NCBI GenBank assembly: GCA_017621205.1
Contig: JAGATQ010000002.1
Span: forward strand, 1-55,990
DNA length: 55,990 nucleotides
From: Lachnospira sp.
GTDB taxonomy: Bacteria > Bacillota > Clostridia > Lachnospirales > Lachnospiraceae
Reading direction: 5' to 3'
Shown here: in pieces, positions 9,471-18,694 of the stretch
Position numbering within the stretch: position 1 is the first letter of the stretch
Layout of the letters: each line of letters begins with the position of its first letter
Position numbers and translations under genes: made by a program
Notes under the pieces: model-generated
What the model was told of the DNA's origin: nothing
What the model saw: the letters and a program-made list of their open reading frames with translations, nothing else
The model's database searches: none

Positions 9471-9914
9471 TCAGGTGGAAATATCCAGTAATAGCCCCCT
9501 GATGTCATCAACCTTTTGTAAAATTGCCAGATGGTCTTTCTCCTCCTTCATCAGCTCCTGTGCCAAATCATCCAGATTGGAATCCACCTGTTTAATAATC
9601 CCGTATACTCTATGCCGTCCCCTTCGGTCTAAGAAATTCTCTCTGGAAAACTCGTGGGAATTGCTCACCACCTCATTCATAAACTCCTTTATCGTCGCAC
9701 GGTACCTTCGCATATCCTTAATATCCATATGCTTGGCAATCTTCTCCCCCTGCTCCTCGATGTCCTTCATCAATGAGCTAAGCTTCTCTGCCAAATCCTT
9801 CTTATCTATATTACTGATTAGCGTAAATTTAAATCCACTGTCCACATCCGCACTTTTTGTCTGAACGCCCTGAGCCGAAGCAGTCTGCTGCATTTCATTT
9901 ATCTTAATATCCAT
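9471..9914 (-). CDS. yaaR: YaaR family protein (DUF327)
   Basis: 147 residues, matching the family length, starting at ATG 9914 after AAGGAAGG. It is helical and charged, with the conserved core [19 protein letters not shown] and a C-terminal coiled region ([18 protein letters not shown]). The family is conserved between tmk and holB across Firmicutes, but its biochemical role is not established. In Bacillus the c-di-AMP receptor gene darA (yaaQ) sits between tmk and yaaR. Here that place is a 214-bp spacer (9915-10128) in which I see no coding frame or remnant. Confidence 0.88.
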   Translation of the reverse strand: MDIKINEMQQTASAQGVQTKSADVDSGFKFTLISNIDKKDLAEKLSSLMKDIEEQGEKIAKHMDIKDMRRYRATIKEFMNEVVSNSHEFSRENFLDRRGRHRVYGIIKQVDSNLDDLAQELMKEEKDHLAILQKVDDIRGLLLDIST

Positions 9915-10128
9915 AACAACCTTCCTTTCCTGCTGCCTTGTCCGGTATCATACACCGCCTGCCACAATTATTCACCCCATGTCCCGCATCGAAAATCCGC
10001 CTGATCCATCACAAATCCTACATCTGCAAAATCCGGGCAATCTACTACATATATCGGCAGACTACAATATATTCTACATAAAAATGATTGTAAAACAACG
10101 CCTATAACAAACAGGTGCAATGTGGTAT

Positions 10129-10749
10129 CTATAACAAATCCTGAAGCTCTTCTCTGATAATTGCTGCAATCTCATCAGCTGGTTTCATAGCATCTATTAT
10201 TACAATACGTTCCTTATGCATAGCTGCCAAGGTACGGTAACCCTGTGCGACCTTCTCATGAAATTCCGCCTTCTGTAATTCCATCCGGTCAAGCTCATGC
10301 TGCCCCCTCTTACGCTTAATCCCTTCCTGTGCCGGTAAATCAAGAAGAAAGGTGCGTTTGGGCATCATCCCCTGCAACGCATAAGAATTAACCGCATATA
10401 CCATATCAATTCCAAGCCCTCTTGCAATTCCCTGATAAACCGCAGAGCTATCCACAAAACGGTCACAAATAACCACCTTACCAGCATCTACAGCAGGCTT
10501 GATAAACTCACTTACCAGCTGTGCCCTCGCCGCTGCATAAAGCAAAAGCTCCGTCGTATCCCCCATCGCCATGTTATCTTTATCTAAAATAACCTTACGA
10601 ATCTGTTCACTGATATCTGTACCGCCGGGCTCTCTTGTCACAACAACCTCATAGCCTTCCTGCTTCAAATACTGCTCCATAAAGGTTATCTGCGTAGACT
10701 TCCCGCAGCCATCAGGACCCTCCAACGAAATAAATAATCCTTGTTTCAT
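10129..10749 (-). CDS. tmk: Thymidylate kinase
   Basis: 206 residues, normal length. P-loop SLEGPDGCGKSTQ, the TREPGGT loop, and the DRFVDSSAVYQGIARGLG motif with the Asp-Arg that binds dTMP. It phosphorylates dTMP to dTDP for DNA synthesis in the cytoplasm. The start at 10749 follows GAGG with a 7-nt spacer. It is the first gene of the tmk-yaaR-holB-ricT-trmN6-rsmI run and has its own sigma-A-type promoter at 10848-10876. Confidence 0.97.
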   Translation of the reverse strand: MKQGLFISLEGPDGCGKSTQITFMEQYLKQEGYEVVVTREPGGTDISEQIRKVILDKDNMAMGDTTELLLYAAARAQLVSEFIKPAVDAGKVVICDRFVDSSAVYQGIARGLGIDMVYAVNSYALQGMMPKRTFLLDLPAQEGIKRKRGQHELDRMELQKAEFHEKVAQGYRTLAAMHKERIVIIDAMKPADEIAAIIREELQDLL

Positions 10750-10847
10750 GTTATTTCCTCTTCCTCACAATGTATAACCCTGCTGCTTTCTTAAAATAAA
10801 AATATCCTGTGTCCCAACTGACGCCATACATAGGTTGCTCTTCCAAT

Positions 10848-10876
10848 ATTATACCTTAGGGAATTTGTGAAATCAA
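10848..10876 (-). promoter_or_regulatory. Sigma-A-type promoter of the tmk operon
   Basis: On the minus strand TTGATT (10876-10871), a 17-bp spacer and a consensus TATAAT (10853-10848) lie about 100 bp upstream of tmk. No other feature explains this perfect -10. Confidence 0.65.
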
Positions 10877-11012
10877 GACATTTGTATTTCCAACAGATTA
10901 GCAGTCAGAAAAAGACAAAACTTCCATAATTGCCTAACATATTATTATTATAAATAAGTTAATAATAAACTGATTTTTCCGATATATAATAATATATGTA
11001 AGTAGCTAAAAT

Positions 11013-11031
11013 TTACAAAGTAACTTTGTAA
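11013..11031. promoter_or_regulatory. Inverted repeat upstream of the anchor-A surface gene
   Basis: A perfect 8-bp inverted repeat, TTACAAAG-TAA-CTTTGTAA, is centred 59 bp before the start codon of the surface-protein gene at 11081. It could be an operator or a small 5'-UTR hairpin. The surrounding spacer from 10750 to 11080 is AT-rich and holds no gene. Confidence 0.4.
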
Positions 11032-11080
11032 TCATTTGCACCGACTACCTATACATACTTAAATCAAGGAGGGATATATT

Positions 11081-14000
11081 ATGAAAGCAAATCTATTTAG
11101 GAAAAAGACTGCCAGACAGCTACTTAGCTGGCTGCTTGCCCTGACACTGATTATTGGAACGGGAGTAAACAATATCATCTCTGTGCAAGCCGTGTCTGAC
11201 ACAACTACAAGATATTCCGGCAGCTACTCAATCAAAGAAATTCTTGCTAATTTTCAGATATTTACAAAAGGAGATTATCGGGGCAGTGGCGGAAGCCATA
11301 CAATGGGAGCAGTCGTAGTTGGCGATACACTTGCCATTGATAATTCAGCAGGAGACGTTGGAATTTCACCATCCTATGTAAACCATATTGAAAAACTCCA
11401 GATATGGAATGCAACCTTTAATGGTGTGCCTGAAAATGTCACCCGAAAGATGTACTATGGCACTGCTGATGCAAGCGTTTCTGTTAATGCAAATGACCGA
11501 TTTGTAAAGAATCCGGATTATATCAATATTGATGCCGCCTTTACCAAATTAAAAGCTGCATCTAAGTCAATTGAGAATACCGGAACAAAAATAACCGAAT
11601 CAAATAACGGAAAAGTAGTCGTTGATTTTTCAAATAACAATCAGGTTGTAATAGATGCTTCCCTTCTCGATGCCTGTCAGGGACGGATTGATGTACTTGT
11701 ACCGGGAACAACCGAACAGGAACAGGCAGATTACTTTGCCAGCCATACCTGTGTTATCACGGTAACCGGGAATGTAAGCCGTTTGAATTTCAATGGCGAT
11801 ATTACTATCAACGGAAACAATTTTCAAAATTTCCTCAAAAAGATGTCTGGCTCTTCGGCAGATGGACAATTTAATTTCCATGGAATGAATCTGGTATGGA
11901 ATCTTCCGGATACCACCGCCGTTACTACAGCAATGCAGTCCGGACATTTAATCGCACCAAACGCTTCTGTCACAGTAACTGGTGGTAATTATGAGGGCAA
12001 TATTATCGCCCAATCCGTAAATTCCGACTCGCAGGCACATTTTTACAAATACACTGGTATACCGTTGGGAGATGGCAGTGGAGGAACATCTACAGAGCCT
12101 GAACAAATTACTGTTACTACCAGCTTTTGGGGACTTACGAACGAAAGCGAGACCAATAAGGAGATTCCAAAAAACAGTGAATATCAAATTACCTTAACCC
12201 CCGAGGCAGGCAATGTATTAACTGAAATTGATGTAATTATCGGAGATAAGACCTATCCTCGAATTGAACCAAACCATACCACGAATATTACAAATTTGGA
12301 TGGTGTAATCTATAATCCGGCAAGCAATACTCTGGTTATCTCTGCTGACAAGGTAACAGATAATATTTATATTAAAGCCGTAGCAGAAAGCAACGAGGAT
12401 TTAAAGAATCGCATATACGTTACCAAAAACCTGACCAATGTATCTGCTTCAGACGAAACACCAAAGCCGGCAAAGAACAGTCCTTATCAGGTTACAATTA
12501 CTCCATATAGTGGTGGTTATACATTCACTTTAATTAAAGTACAGATTGGAACAACCGTATATGATATCGACCCCGATACTGGCAGGGTGACGAACGCTTC
12601 CGGACAGGAGATAAGTACAATTACCTTTAATCCAAACAGCTGCCAACTTAAGATTGCAGCAGAACAAGTTACAGATAATATGATTATTACGGCAACCGCT
12701 TACAAAGAAGGAGACTCTGAAGATCCAAGCAATCCGGAGGATCCAACAGACCCCGGCAACCCTAATTATTCCAATATCGATGTAACAAAGGAATTAACTG
12801 GTGTAGTCAAAAAAAGCGAGACCGTATATCCTAAGAAGGATAATGAATATCAGATTACCTTAGAGCCAAAGCCGGGCAAAGCATTTACAGAAATTTCAGC
12901 AGAGGTCGGCGGAAAAATTTATATTATTAACCCGAACAATGGTGCTGTTACTGTTAATGGAACACCAAACAGCGACATTACTGTACAATATAACCCAACC
13001 AGAGTAACCATTACGCTTCCAAAAGAACAGGTAACCACGGATATTAAAATTACTGCAGAAGCCAAAGATAAAATTACTGTAGAGAAATATCTAAATGAGC
13101 AAAAACTGCCAGAGGACAATAGCAATCCTATTATAAAAGGTAATGATTACAAAACGACCATTGTTCCAAGCACAGGCAAGGAACTTTCCGAGCTTCGGGT
13201 TGAGGTCGGTACAGATGTATATTATGTGGATGTCAAGACCGGAAATGTAACAGATGCATCCGGCACACAGACCAGCAGCATCACCTTTACTCCGGGCAAT
13301 AACGAAATTATTTTGACTTCTGCTGTAACCAATAACAACGTCAAAATTATTGCCAAAGACGCTGCACCTTCCCAGACACCAGGCACTTCAAATCAACCAG
13401 CGCCCGGGGAAAAGAAGGATATTAATGTAACCAAAAATCTCTCAAATGTTAGTGCAAAAGACGAGACACAGACATTGGATACGGGCAAGGATTATGAGGT
13501 AACTCTTACCCCCAAAAAGGGGTATACCTATACGGAATTCACTATTACAATTGGTACGACAACCTATACTGTTTCTACCAATACGGGTGTAGTGAAAGAT
13601 TCAAAAGGAGAGACAGTTGCTATCCATTATAATAAATCAACAGGAAGATTATTGATTCCCGCAAAATTGATTACAGATAATATGACGATTACTGCGAAAG
13701 CGGCAATTAGCAAGGTTCCGATTCTGAAAATGAACAAGACCATTGCCATCCGTTCTAAATTTAAGATTGATTTAGTCGGAATTGCCAAGAACGCAAAAGT
13801 AACTTATAAGTCCAGCAACAAGAAGATTGCGACTATTAACAAGAAGGGTATTATCACTGGAAAGAAGCTTGGCAAATGTAAGATATCTGCTGATGTAGTG
13901 CAGGATGGCTCCTACTATCGCGTACGAATTAACTTAACGGTAAAGAAAAAAGTCATTATCTATAGCCTAAAGAAAAAGGCACTTAGTAAAAAAGCAGGTA

Positions 14001-14293
14001 CTCTTCCAGAATACAATGTGTACAAACGTGTGTTTAAAAATAAGAAGACAAAGATTAAATTCATGAATGTCGAAAAGAATGCTAAGGTAACCTACACCTC
14101 TTCTAACCCGAAGGTGGCAACAGTGAAAAAGAATGGCAAAGTCGGAATCGTATCCGGTAAGAAACAAGGTTTTACCGTTGTAACAGCAAAAATTAAGCAA
14201 AATGGTAAAACCTACATTACCAGAATTTTTGTCCGGGTAGATGATTACAAAAAGAACAAAAAGCTGCCGCTTTATCTAAAGGAACTGAAATAA
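11081..14293 (+). CDS. Choice-of-anchor-A surface protein with five tandem modules and Big2-like C-terminus
   Basis: 1070 residues. A signal peptide with long n-region (LLSWLLALTLIIGTGVNNIISVQA) is followed by a domain at about 50-330 with features of the choice-of-anchor A family (FTKGDYRGSGGSHTMGAVVVG and later LIAPNASVTVTGGNYEGNIIA). Then come five repeats of roughly 95-110 residues, each opening with an 'I.VTK.L' strand, a 'Y.(I/V)TL.P..G' strand, an 'E(I/V).IG...Y' strand and ending 'VTDN..I.A.A'. Two Big2-like modules close the protein (AKVTYKSSNKKIATINKKG and AKVTYTSSNPKVATVKKNG). A Pro/Asp-rich linker splits modules two and three. There is no LPXTG motif, so it is secreted or wall-held non-covalently. 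The start follows AAGGAGGG. A bidirectional terminator follows. Confidence 0.85.
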   Translation: MKANLFRKKTARQLLSWLLALTLIIGTGVNNIISVQAVSDTTTRYSGSYSIKEILANFQIFTKGDYRGSGGSHTMGAVVVGDTLAIDNSAGDVGISPSYVNHIEKLQIWNATFNGVPENVTRKMYYGTADASVSVNANDRFVKNPDYINIDAAFTKLKAASKSIENTGTKITESNNGKVVVDFSNNNQVVIDASLLDACQGRIDVLVPGTTEQEQADYFASHTCVITVTGNVSRLNFNGDITINGNNFQNFLKKMSGSSADGQFNFHGMNLVWNLPDTTAVTTAMQSGHLIAPNASVTVTGGNYEGNIIAQSVNSDSQAHFYKYTGIPLGDGSGGTSTEPEQITVTTSFWGLTNESETNKEIPKNSEYQITLTPEAGNVLTEIDVIIGDKTYPRIEPNHTTNITNLDGVIYNPASNTLVISADKVTDNIYIKAVAESNEDLKNRIYVTKNLTNVSASDETPKPAKNSPYQVTITPYSGGYTFTLIKVQIGTTVYDIDPDTGRVTNASGQEISTITFNPNSCQLKIAAEQVTDNMIITATAYKEGDSEDPSNPEDPTDPGNPNYSNIDVTKELTGVVKKSETVYPKKDNEYQITLEPKPGKAFTEISAEVGGKIYIINPNNGAVTVNGTPNSDITVQYNPTRVTITLPKEQVTTDIKITAEAKDKITVEKYLNEQKLPEDNSNPIIKGNDYKTTIVPSTGKELSELRVEVGTDVYYVDVKTGNVTDASGTQTSSITFTPGNNEIILTSAVTNNNVKIIAKDAAPSQTPGTSNQPAPGEKKDINVTKNLSNVSAKDETQTLDTGKDYEVTLTPKKGYTYTEFTITIGTTTYTVSTNTGVVKDSKGETVAIHYNKSTGRLLIPAKLITDNMTITAKAAISKVPILKMNKTIAIRSKFKIDLVGIAKNAKVTYKSSNKKIATINKKGIITGKKLGKCKISADVVQDGSYYRVRINLTVKKKVIIYSLKKKALSKKAGTLPEYNVYKRVFKNKKTKIKFMNVEKNAKVTYTSSNPKVATVKKNGKVGIVSGKKQGFTVVTAKIKQNGKTYITRIFVRVDDYKKNKKLPLYLKELK

Positions 14294-14330
14294 TCATAAG
14301 TATAACGAAGTAATCTGGGCACCATTCATA

Positions 14331-14374
14331 AAAGCTGTCATTTCACTATAGTACTTGTGAAATGACAGCTTTTT
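14331..14374 (+). terminator. Intrinsic terminator between convergent genes
   Basis: A perfect 16-bp stem (AAAGCTGTCATTTCAC with its complement at 14357-14372) and a 10-nt loop are followed by a T tract. It lies between the surface-protein stop (14293) and the stop of the convergent decarboxylase gene (14382), and the A-rich left flank lets it serve both strands. Confidence 0.9.
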
Positions 14375-14381
14375 AACTGCA

Positions 14382-15968
14382 TCATCCAATCTCTTGAGCC
14401 ACTACTGCAATTTCTCCCTCCTTCACCCCAAGCACCTCACAGCCGGCATTCACTGCTTCCTCTATCTTTGTAAGCACCTCCATATTAATACGCTCCCCCG
14501 GCACCAACAATGGTATGCCTGGCGGATAACACATGATATAGGTAGCACTAATCATAGGTGATACCGGCTTTTCAATAGGTTGTGTAACACTATCAGATAT
14601 ACACTTTATAATGTTTGATTTTATTTCATTTAAAGAAACCGTAACCTTCTTGCTATCCATGGCATCTCGTATTGTCATTACTGTATCAGAAGCCTCCTGC
14701 TCATATTTGCTATTCCTTCTACCAAATACTTTGCTGCTAAGCTCTTGGTCTATCGCAAAGATTGCCTGTCTCAACCGCTCCCATCCCTCATCGCTGTCAC
14801 ATACACTCGTCATGGCAATAGCATAGCTTGCTCCCCCCATTTCCAGCTCTAGATGATATTCCTCCCGAAGACGGCATACCAAATCAACACCGGAAATCGT
14901 GGTTCCCATTGTCAGAAAAACAAGCTTTCCAATATCATAACCATAGCATCCGGCAATCTCCTCATCAAGCAGACGCAAATGCTTTAATTTTTTATATTTT
15001 CTACGCTCGTCATTCAATCTTATTAGATATTTGTCAAATGTTTTATTATTCACCATACGTTTACATGCCAAAAAACAGGTGTCAATTGATGCTAATAATG
15101 GATATGACGGACTCGTAGTCTGAAACAAATGCACATAAGACTCTACTCGTTTTGTAGATATCCCCGCACGCTCCCCAGCCCCCTTTGTAACGTGCAGTAC
15201 TGCCGTCTGGGTCAATGCAGGCAACGTTTTGTGAAGGCTCTGCACCACAATATCCGCCGACTGATACAACGCACTATAGCCACCTCTTTTCAGATTTTTA
15301 TTAGATGAATATAATATATTTTTTTTCAGATTCATTAATTCATCGGGACAAAAAGGAAGATGGGCACCATGGGCTTCGTCCACTATTAGTGGTATTTTGA
15401 AGTTATGTGCTTCCTCTGCAATTCGATAGATATCTAATATCACTCCCTCATATGTTGGAGATGTTATTACAATACACTTAGCAGTTTGATGCCTTTCTAA
15501 CAATTCGTGTAATTTTTCAATATTTATCCCCGAAACAATTCCGGAATCCATATTATATTCCGGATAAATATAAGTAACCACCAATCCCAGAAGCTCCGCC
15601 GTACGATACACCGCCTTATGGCAATTCCTTGCAATTATAATCTCATCACCGGGTGCCGCCAACGCACTTATTGCCGCCATCAATCCTGCCGTAGAACCAT
15701 TAACCAGCGGAACGGTGGCATCTGTACCATAAAGCTCCTTCGCCTCCTCACACATCTGCCATAGCACGTCTCCCTCCTTGGGCGAAGAAAGGTTATCAAA
15801 ACCTTCTATCTCTGTAATATCAATACCATAGGGAACAGACGTCCCTTGTAGCCCTTCTCCATCATCCATGTATTCTTCGAGAAAAAATTGCCGCTTATGC
15901 CCCGGCATGTGAAAGGGATAAACACCACTTCTTTGATATTCTTCTAATCTTTTATATAAATCCGCCAT
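14382..15968 (-). CDS. Orn/Lys/Arg decarboxylase-family PLP enzyme (YaaO-like)
   Basis: About 528 residues from ATG 15968 (GAGGA, 5-nt gap); an in-frame ATG at 16007 lacks a ribosome site. Fold-type I PLP enzyme: N-terminal FHMPGHKR, PLP-pocket Asp in IVDEAHGAH, and the Schiff-base lysine in SLHKTLPALTQTAVLH. The short decarboxylase C-terminal domain ends in 'YPPGIPLLVPGERI', as in Bacillus YaaO and SpeA-type enzymes. These make a polyamine or diamine from arginine, lysine or ornithine; which substrate is used here cannot be told. In Bacillus yaaO lies directly upstream of tmk, so this is a loosened version of the same neighbourhood with the surface gene inserted between. Confidence 0.9.
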   Translation of the reverse strand: MADLYKRLEEYQRSGVYPFHMPGHKRQFFLEEYMDDGEGLQGTSVPYGIDITEIEGFDNLSSPKEGDVLWQMCEEAKELYGTDATVPLVNGSTAGLMAAISALAAPGDEIIIARNCHKAVYRTAELLGLVVTYIYPEYNMDSGIVSGINIEKLHELLERHQTAKCIVITSPTYEGVILDIYRIAEEAHNFKIPLIVDEAHGAHLPFCPDELMNLKKNILYSSNKNLKRGGYSALYQSADIVVQSLHKTLPALTQTAVLHVTKGAGERAGISTKRVESYVHLFQTTSPSYPLLASIDTCFLACKRMVNNKTFDKYLIRLNDERRKYKKLKHLRLLDEEIAGCYGYDIGKLVFLTMGTTISGVDLVCRLREEYHLELEMGGASYAIAMTSVCDSDEGWERLRQAIFAIDQELSSKVFGRRNSKYEQEASDTVMTIRDAMDSKKVTVSLNEIKSNIIKCISDSVTQPIEKPVSPMISATYIMCYPPGIPLLVPGERINMEVLTKIEEAVNAGCEVLGVKEGEIAVVAQEIG

Positions 15969-16116
15969 AGTATTCCTCATTTCATATCTTTTATTGCTGC
16001 TGCACAAAACTGTTATATAAAGCTGTCATATACAAAATAAGAGTTGTATTATTGGTTAGATTCTGTTAAACTATACGCCAAACCATTAAAAATTATAAAA
16101 CAAGAAAGGAGCAATC

Positions 16117-16776
16117 ATGTACCAGTATCTCTTATTTGATTTGGATGGAACCTTAACCGATTCCGAGGAAGGAATCCGAAACTGTATTCTTCATGCCTTC
16201 GATTACTGTGGCATCAGCGACTACGATGACAATTTTATTAACCAATTTATCGGTCCGCCGTTAATGGTATCCTTTCAGCAACTCTGCGGTTTTTCGGAAG
16301 AAAAAGCTAAGGAAGCAGTCGCAAAATACCGGGAACGCTATGCAACAATCGGTTTATTTGAAAACCGTGCCTACGACGGGATTGTAGCTATGCTAAAAGA
16401 ACTGAAGGCTGCCGGAAAAACGATTGCCCTTGCCACCTCTAAACCAGAGGTATATATGTTTCCCATTATAGAACGATTCGAACTCTCCCCCTATGTCGAT
16501 GTACCGGTAGGGGCAACCCTTGATGAAAGCCGCTCCAAGAAACCGGATGTAATACGGGAGGCTCTGCGGCGTCTCCATATTACTACAGAAGAGCAAAAGA
16601 AACAGGTACTTATGATTGGCGACCGCAATCACGATATCCTCGGTGCCAAAGAATGTGGACTCGATTCCCTTGGCTGTGGCTGGGGGTATGCCAAGGAAGG
16701 AGAACTGCAAACGGCTGGAGCAACCTATATTATTGACACTGTGGCAGAAGCCTCTCAATTCCTGTTGACACACTAA
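16117..16776 (+). CDS. HAD-superfamily phosphatase (phosphoglycolate phosphatase-like)
   Basis: 219 residues with all HAD motifs: I FDLDGTLTDSE (catalytic Asp pair), II ALATSKPE, III with Lys in SRSKKPDVI, and IV MIGDRNHDILGA. The cap domain is the helical C1 type between motifs I and II, as in Gph/PgmB-type enzymes. It probably dephosphorylates a small metabolite in the cytoplasm; the substrate is unknown. The start follows AAAGGAG with a good spacer. It stands alone between a divergent decarboxylase gene and a convergent HD gene. Confidence 0.9.
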   Translation: MYQYLLFDLDGTLTDSEEGIRNCILHAFDYCGISDYDDNFINQFIGPPLMVSFQQLCGFSEEKAKEAVAKYRERYATIGLFENRAYDGIVAMLKELKAAGKTIALATSKPEVYMFPIIERFELSPYVDVPVGATLDESRSKKPDVIREALRRLHITTEEQKKQVLMIGDRNHDILGAKECGLDSLGCGWGYAKEGELQTAGATYIIDTVAEASQFLLTH

Positions 16777-16835
16777 CACAGCACATTCAACACATATTGA
16801 AGATGTGTAATGCATGCCCGCTTAGAACCAAAAGT

Positions 16836-16867
16836 GGCTGCCGCTTTCTATCTTTAAAGCGACAGCC
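16836..16867 (-). terminator. Terminator of the alarmone synthetase-HD operon
   Basis: A 12-bp stem (GGCTGCCGCTTT with AAAGCGACAGCC, one mismatch) and 8-nt loop lie 25 bp past the HD stop on the minus strand, followed by ACTTTTGG. Its position between convergent genes supports termination, mainly on the minus strand. Confidence 0.6.
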
Positions 16868-16891
16868 TCTCCTTATCCTAGTAAACAATCT

Positions 16892-17497
16892 TTAAAACAA
16901 TTCCCGCTCTAACTGTGCGATAAAGCTTTGAACAAAATCCATACGTTTTTGATACTCCCGCTTCCCCTCTGCCGTCTTGGCACGGGAACGCTTCGGCGTA
17001 TTAATCTTATAATATTGCCGGATTCTTGCGTAAGCCTGCTTATAGGACGCCTCATCACCAAGCGTCGTTGCAGTTGCCATGGCATCCCACAAGATACCTA
17101 TTGCCCCCAATTCGTCAAGCAAGTCCGCATCCATCACAATCTGGCACTCCAAAGACAACTCATCTGTCGTATCCTGCTCCTCATGCCGTCTTATTATCTC
17201 ACAGATTCGCCCAATTTTGCGGGGGTCATAATCCATCTCCACCAAAAAATCTGCCGCCATCTGCGCTCCAATGTCCCCATGGGGTATCTCCTCATTCTCA
17301 TCCCATCCAATATCATGAAGCAAAGCAGCTAAGGATACAATCTCAATATCCCCGCCCAGCTTATTCTGGAGCTTAATTGCCCATCGATACACCCGCATAG
17401 TATGCTCAAAACGATCGCGAAACGGATAGTTCGCTGGCCGGTTATTATTGGCTGTCTGTTCTCTTACATATTGTATAATCGTTGTATAATTCATCAT
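16892..17497 (-). CDS. HD-domain phosphohydrolase
   Basis: About 201 residues from ATG 17497 behind GGGAG; the longer frame would overlap the upstream gene. It has the HD signature: FEHTMRVYRWAIKL, LAALLHDIGWDENE, later HEEQD and a distal Asp in MDADLLDELGAIG. These are the metal ligands of HD hydrolases, which cleave phosphate esters of nucleotides and related compounds. Its closest look-alikes are YpgQ/YedJ-type stand-alone HD proteins, not the SpoT-type small alarmone hydrolases. It starts 16 bp after the stop of a small alarmone synthetase, so a link to nucleotide or alarmone turnover is a reasonable but unproven inference. Confidence 0.85.
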   Translation of the reverse strand: MMNYTTIIQYVREQTANNNRPANYPFRDRFEHTMRVYRWAIKLQNKLGGDIEIVSLAALLHDIGWDENEEIPHGDIGAQMAADFLVEMDYDPRKIGRICEIIRRHEEQDTTDELSLECQIVMDADLLDELGAIGILWDAMATATTLGDEASYKQAYARIRQYYKINTPKRSRAKTAEGKREYQKRMDFVQSFIAQLERELF

Positions 17498-17513
17498 AAT
17501 AAGAATCTCCCTA

Positions 17514-18176
17514 TTACTGTCTTTCTTTTTTGTATTGCGAAATCTCATCCTGAATCCGAATCATCCGTTTATCTACAGCATGCAGCATATCTGCACACTC
17601 CTTTACTTCTCTCATCAATTCCTCTGGCAGATAATCACTGTAGGTATTCTCTAAAATATCCTCCAGTATTGCCCAGGAATTAAGTGCCGTTGTACGCATC
17701 TGTAGCTCCACCTTTACCGGAACAACCCTTCCCGCCAAATGTACCGGTATGGATAAAATGATATGATAGCTACGATAACCGTTCGCTTTCGGGTCATTCA
17801 TATAATCCTTGCTATTGAGAATCTTTATGTCTGCCTGTCCACTTAACAAATCCACAATGCGATAAATATCGGTTGAATAATGACAACAGATGCGGATACC
17901 AGCAATATCATCCACATATTTCTCAATATTCTCTACTGTAATTGCCTTGCCCTGCTTGGTAAGCTTGGAGGTAATACTATCAATAGACTTAATTCGTGAT
18001 TTAATATCAAAAATGGGATCGTATTGATGAACAAACTTGTATTCATCACGAAGGATTTCTAAACGAAGCTTACACTCCTTCATAGCAGAATTATATAGAA
18101 AAATCATCTCATTAAATTGTATCAGTTCGTCTTTTACCTGTGGTAAATTCATATTAACACCCCGCTTTTTACCCAT
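17514..18176 (-). CDS. Small alarmone synthetase (RelQ/YjbM-like GTP pyrophosphokinase)
   Basis: 220 residues, the size of stand-alone (p)ppGpp synthetases. Signature motifs are DDIAGIRICC, the GTP-binding KANGYRSYHI and VELQMRTTALNSWA; the C-terminal helices resemble RelQ. There is no HD, TGS or ACT domain in this chain. It transfers pyrophosphate from ATP to GTP or GDP, producing the stringent-response alarmone. ATG 18152 is an alternative start, and neither start has a strong ribosome site. It forms a two-gene unit with the HD gene 16 bp downstream and is divergent from the SRP RNA. Confidence 0.92.
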   Translation of the reverse strand: MGKKRGVNMNLPQVKDELIQFNEMIFLYNSAMKECKLRLEILRDEYKFVHQYDPIFDIKSRIKSIDSITSKLTKQGKAITVENIEKYVDDIAGIRICCHYSTDIYRIVDLLSGQADIKILNSKDYMNDPKANGYRSYHIILSIPVHLAGRVVPVKVELQMRTTALNSWAILEDILENTYSDYLPEELMREVKECADMLHAVDKRMIRIQDEISQYKKERQ

Positions 18177-18362
18177 AGTAATAATCCCAGCATAACCTAT
18201 ATACTCTCTTCCATCTATATATAGAATATAATAACTCTACATATATAATGCGACTATTAAAGAATTTGTATACTGGATATACATATTCATACTAACACTT
18301 TTCCAGTGAAATATCCATAATTTTAACAGAAAGTTAACATTTTTTATCAGTGGATTTTGGAT

Positions 18363-18391
18363 TTGACAGAACCAAATTTATCAGATATAAT
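18363..18391 (+). promoter_or_regulatory. Consensus sigma-A promoter of the SRP RNA
   Basis: TTGACA (18363-18368), exactly 17 bp, TATAAT (18386-18391): both hexamers are perfect. The predicted start, about 7 nt downstream, coincides with the 5' strand of the closing helix of the SRP RNA. Confidence 0.95.
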
Positions 18392-18397
18392 GGAAGT

Positions 18398-18662
18398 CCA
18401 CGCAGCCGGGGCGTTAGTGCCGCCCTTTTCCCGTAGCTATATCGGGGGTGTTGGTTTGTTTCGGGCTTTCAGATGACTGGCTGCCCTTGGTAAGTGGTGT
18501 TGACGTTCAGGTCTTACGCAATAGGACCTGTGAACCGGGTCAGGTGGGGAACCAAGCAGCCCTAAGCAGCCATCCTATGTGCCGTAAGGGTGCCTAAGCT
18601 GAGCTAACTGCCAAGGTAACGCTTTCATTGTTGGAAGTTCAACGCAAACTGCGTGGTTTTTT
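18398..18662 (+). ncRNA. ffs: Signal recognition particle RNA, large Firmicutes type
   Basis: A roughly 265-nt RNA gene. The 5' end CCACGCAG (18398) pairs with CTGCGTGG (18649-18656), which is followed by a T tract. Domain IV is recognisable at 18537-18570: GGTCAGGTGGGGAACC with the GGAA tetraloop, then AAGCAGCCCTAA, the Ffh-binding element. Length matches the Bacillus 6S-size scRNA with an Alu domain rather than the 114-nt E. coli 4.5S RNA. It is driven by a consensus promoter and is adjacent to tadA, as in many Firmicutes. It works with Ffh and FtsY to target membrane and secreted proteins. Confidence 0.95.
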
Positions 18663-18694
18663 ATGCATTTATTTTTATCTTAATAACTCAAAAA

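Noticed and set aside
18398..18662. Riboswitch or T-box ahead of a gene
   Set aside because: The domain IV GGAA tetraloop region, end pairing and length fit SRP RNA, and no gene follows on the plus strand.
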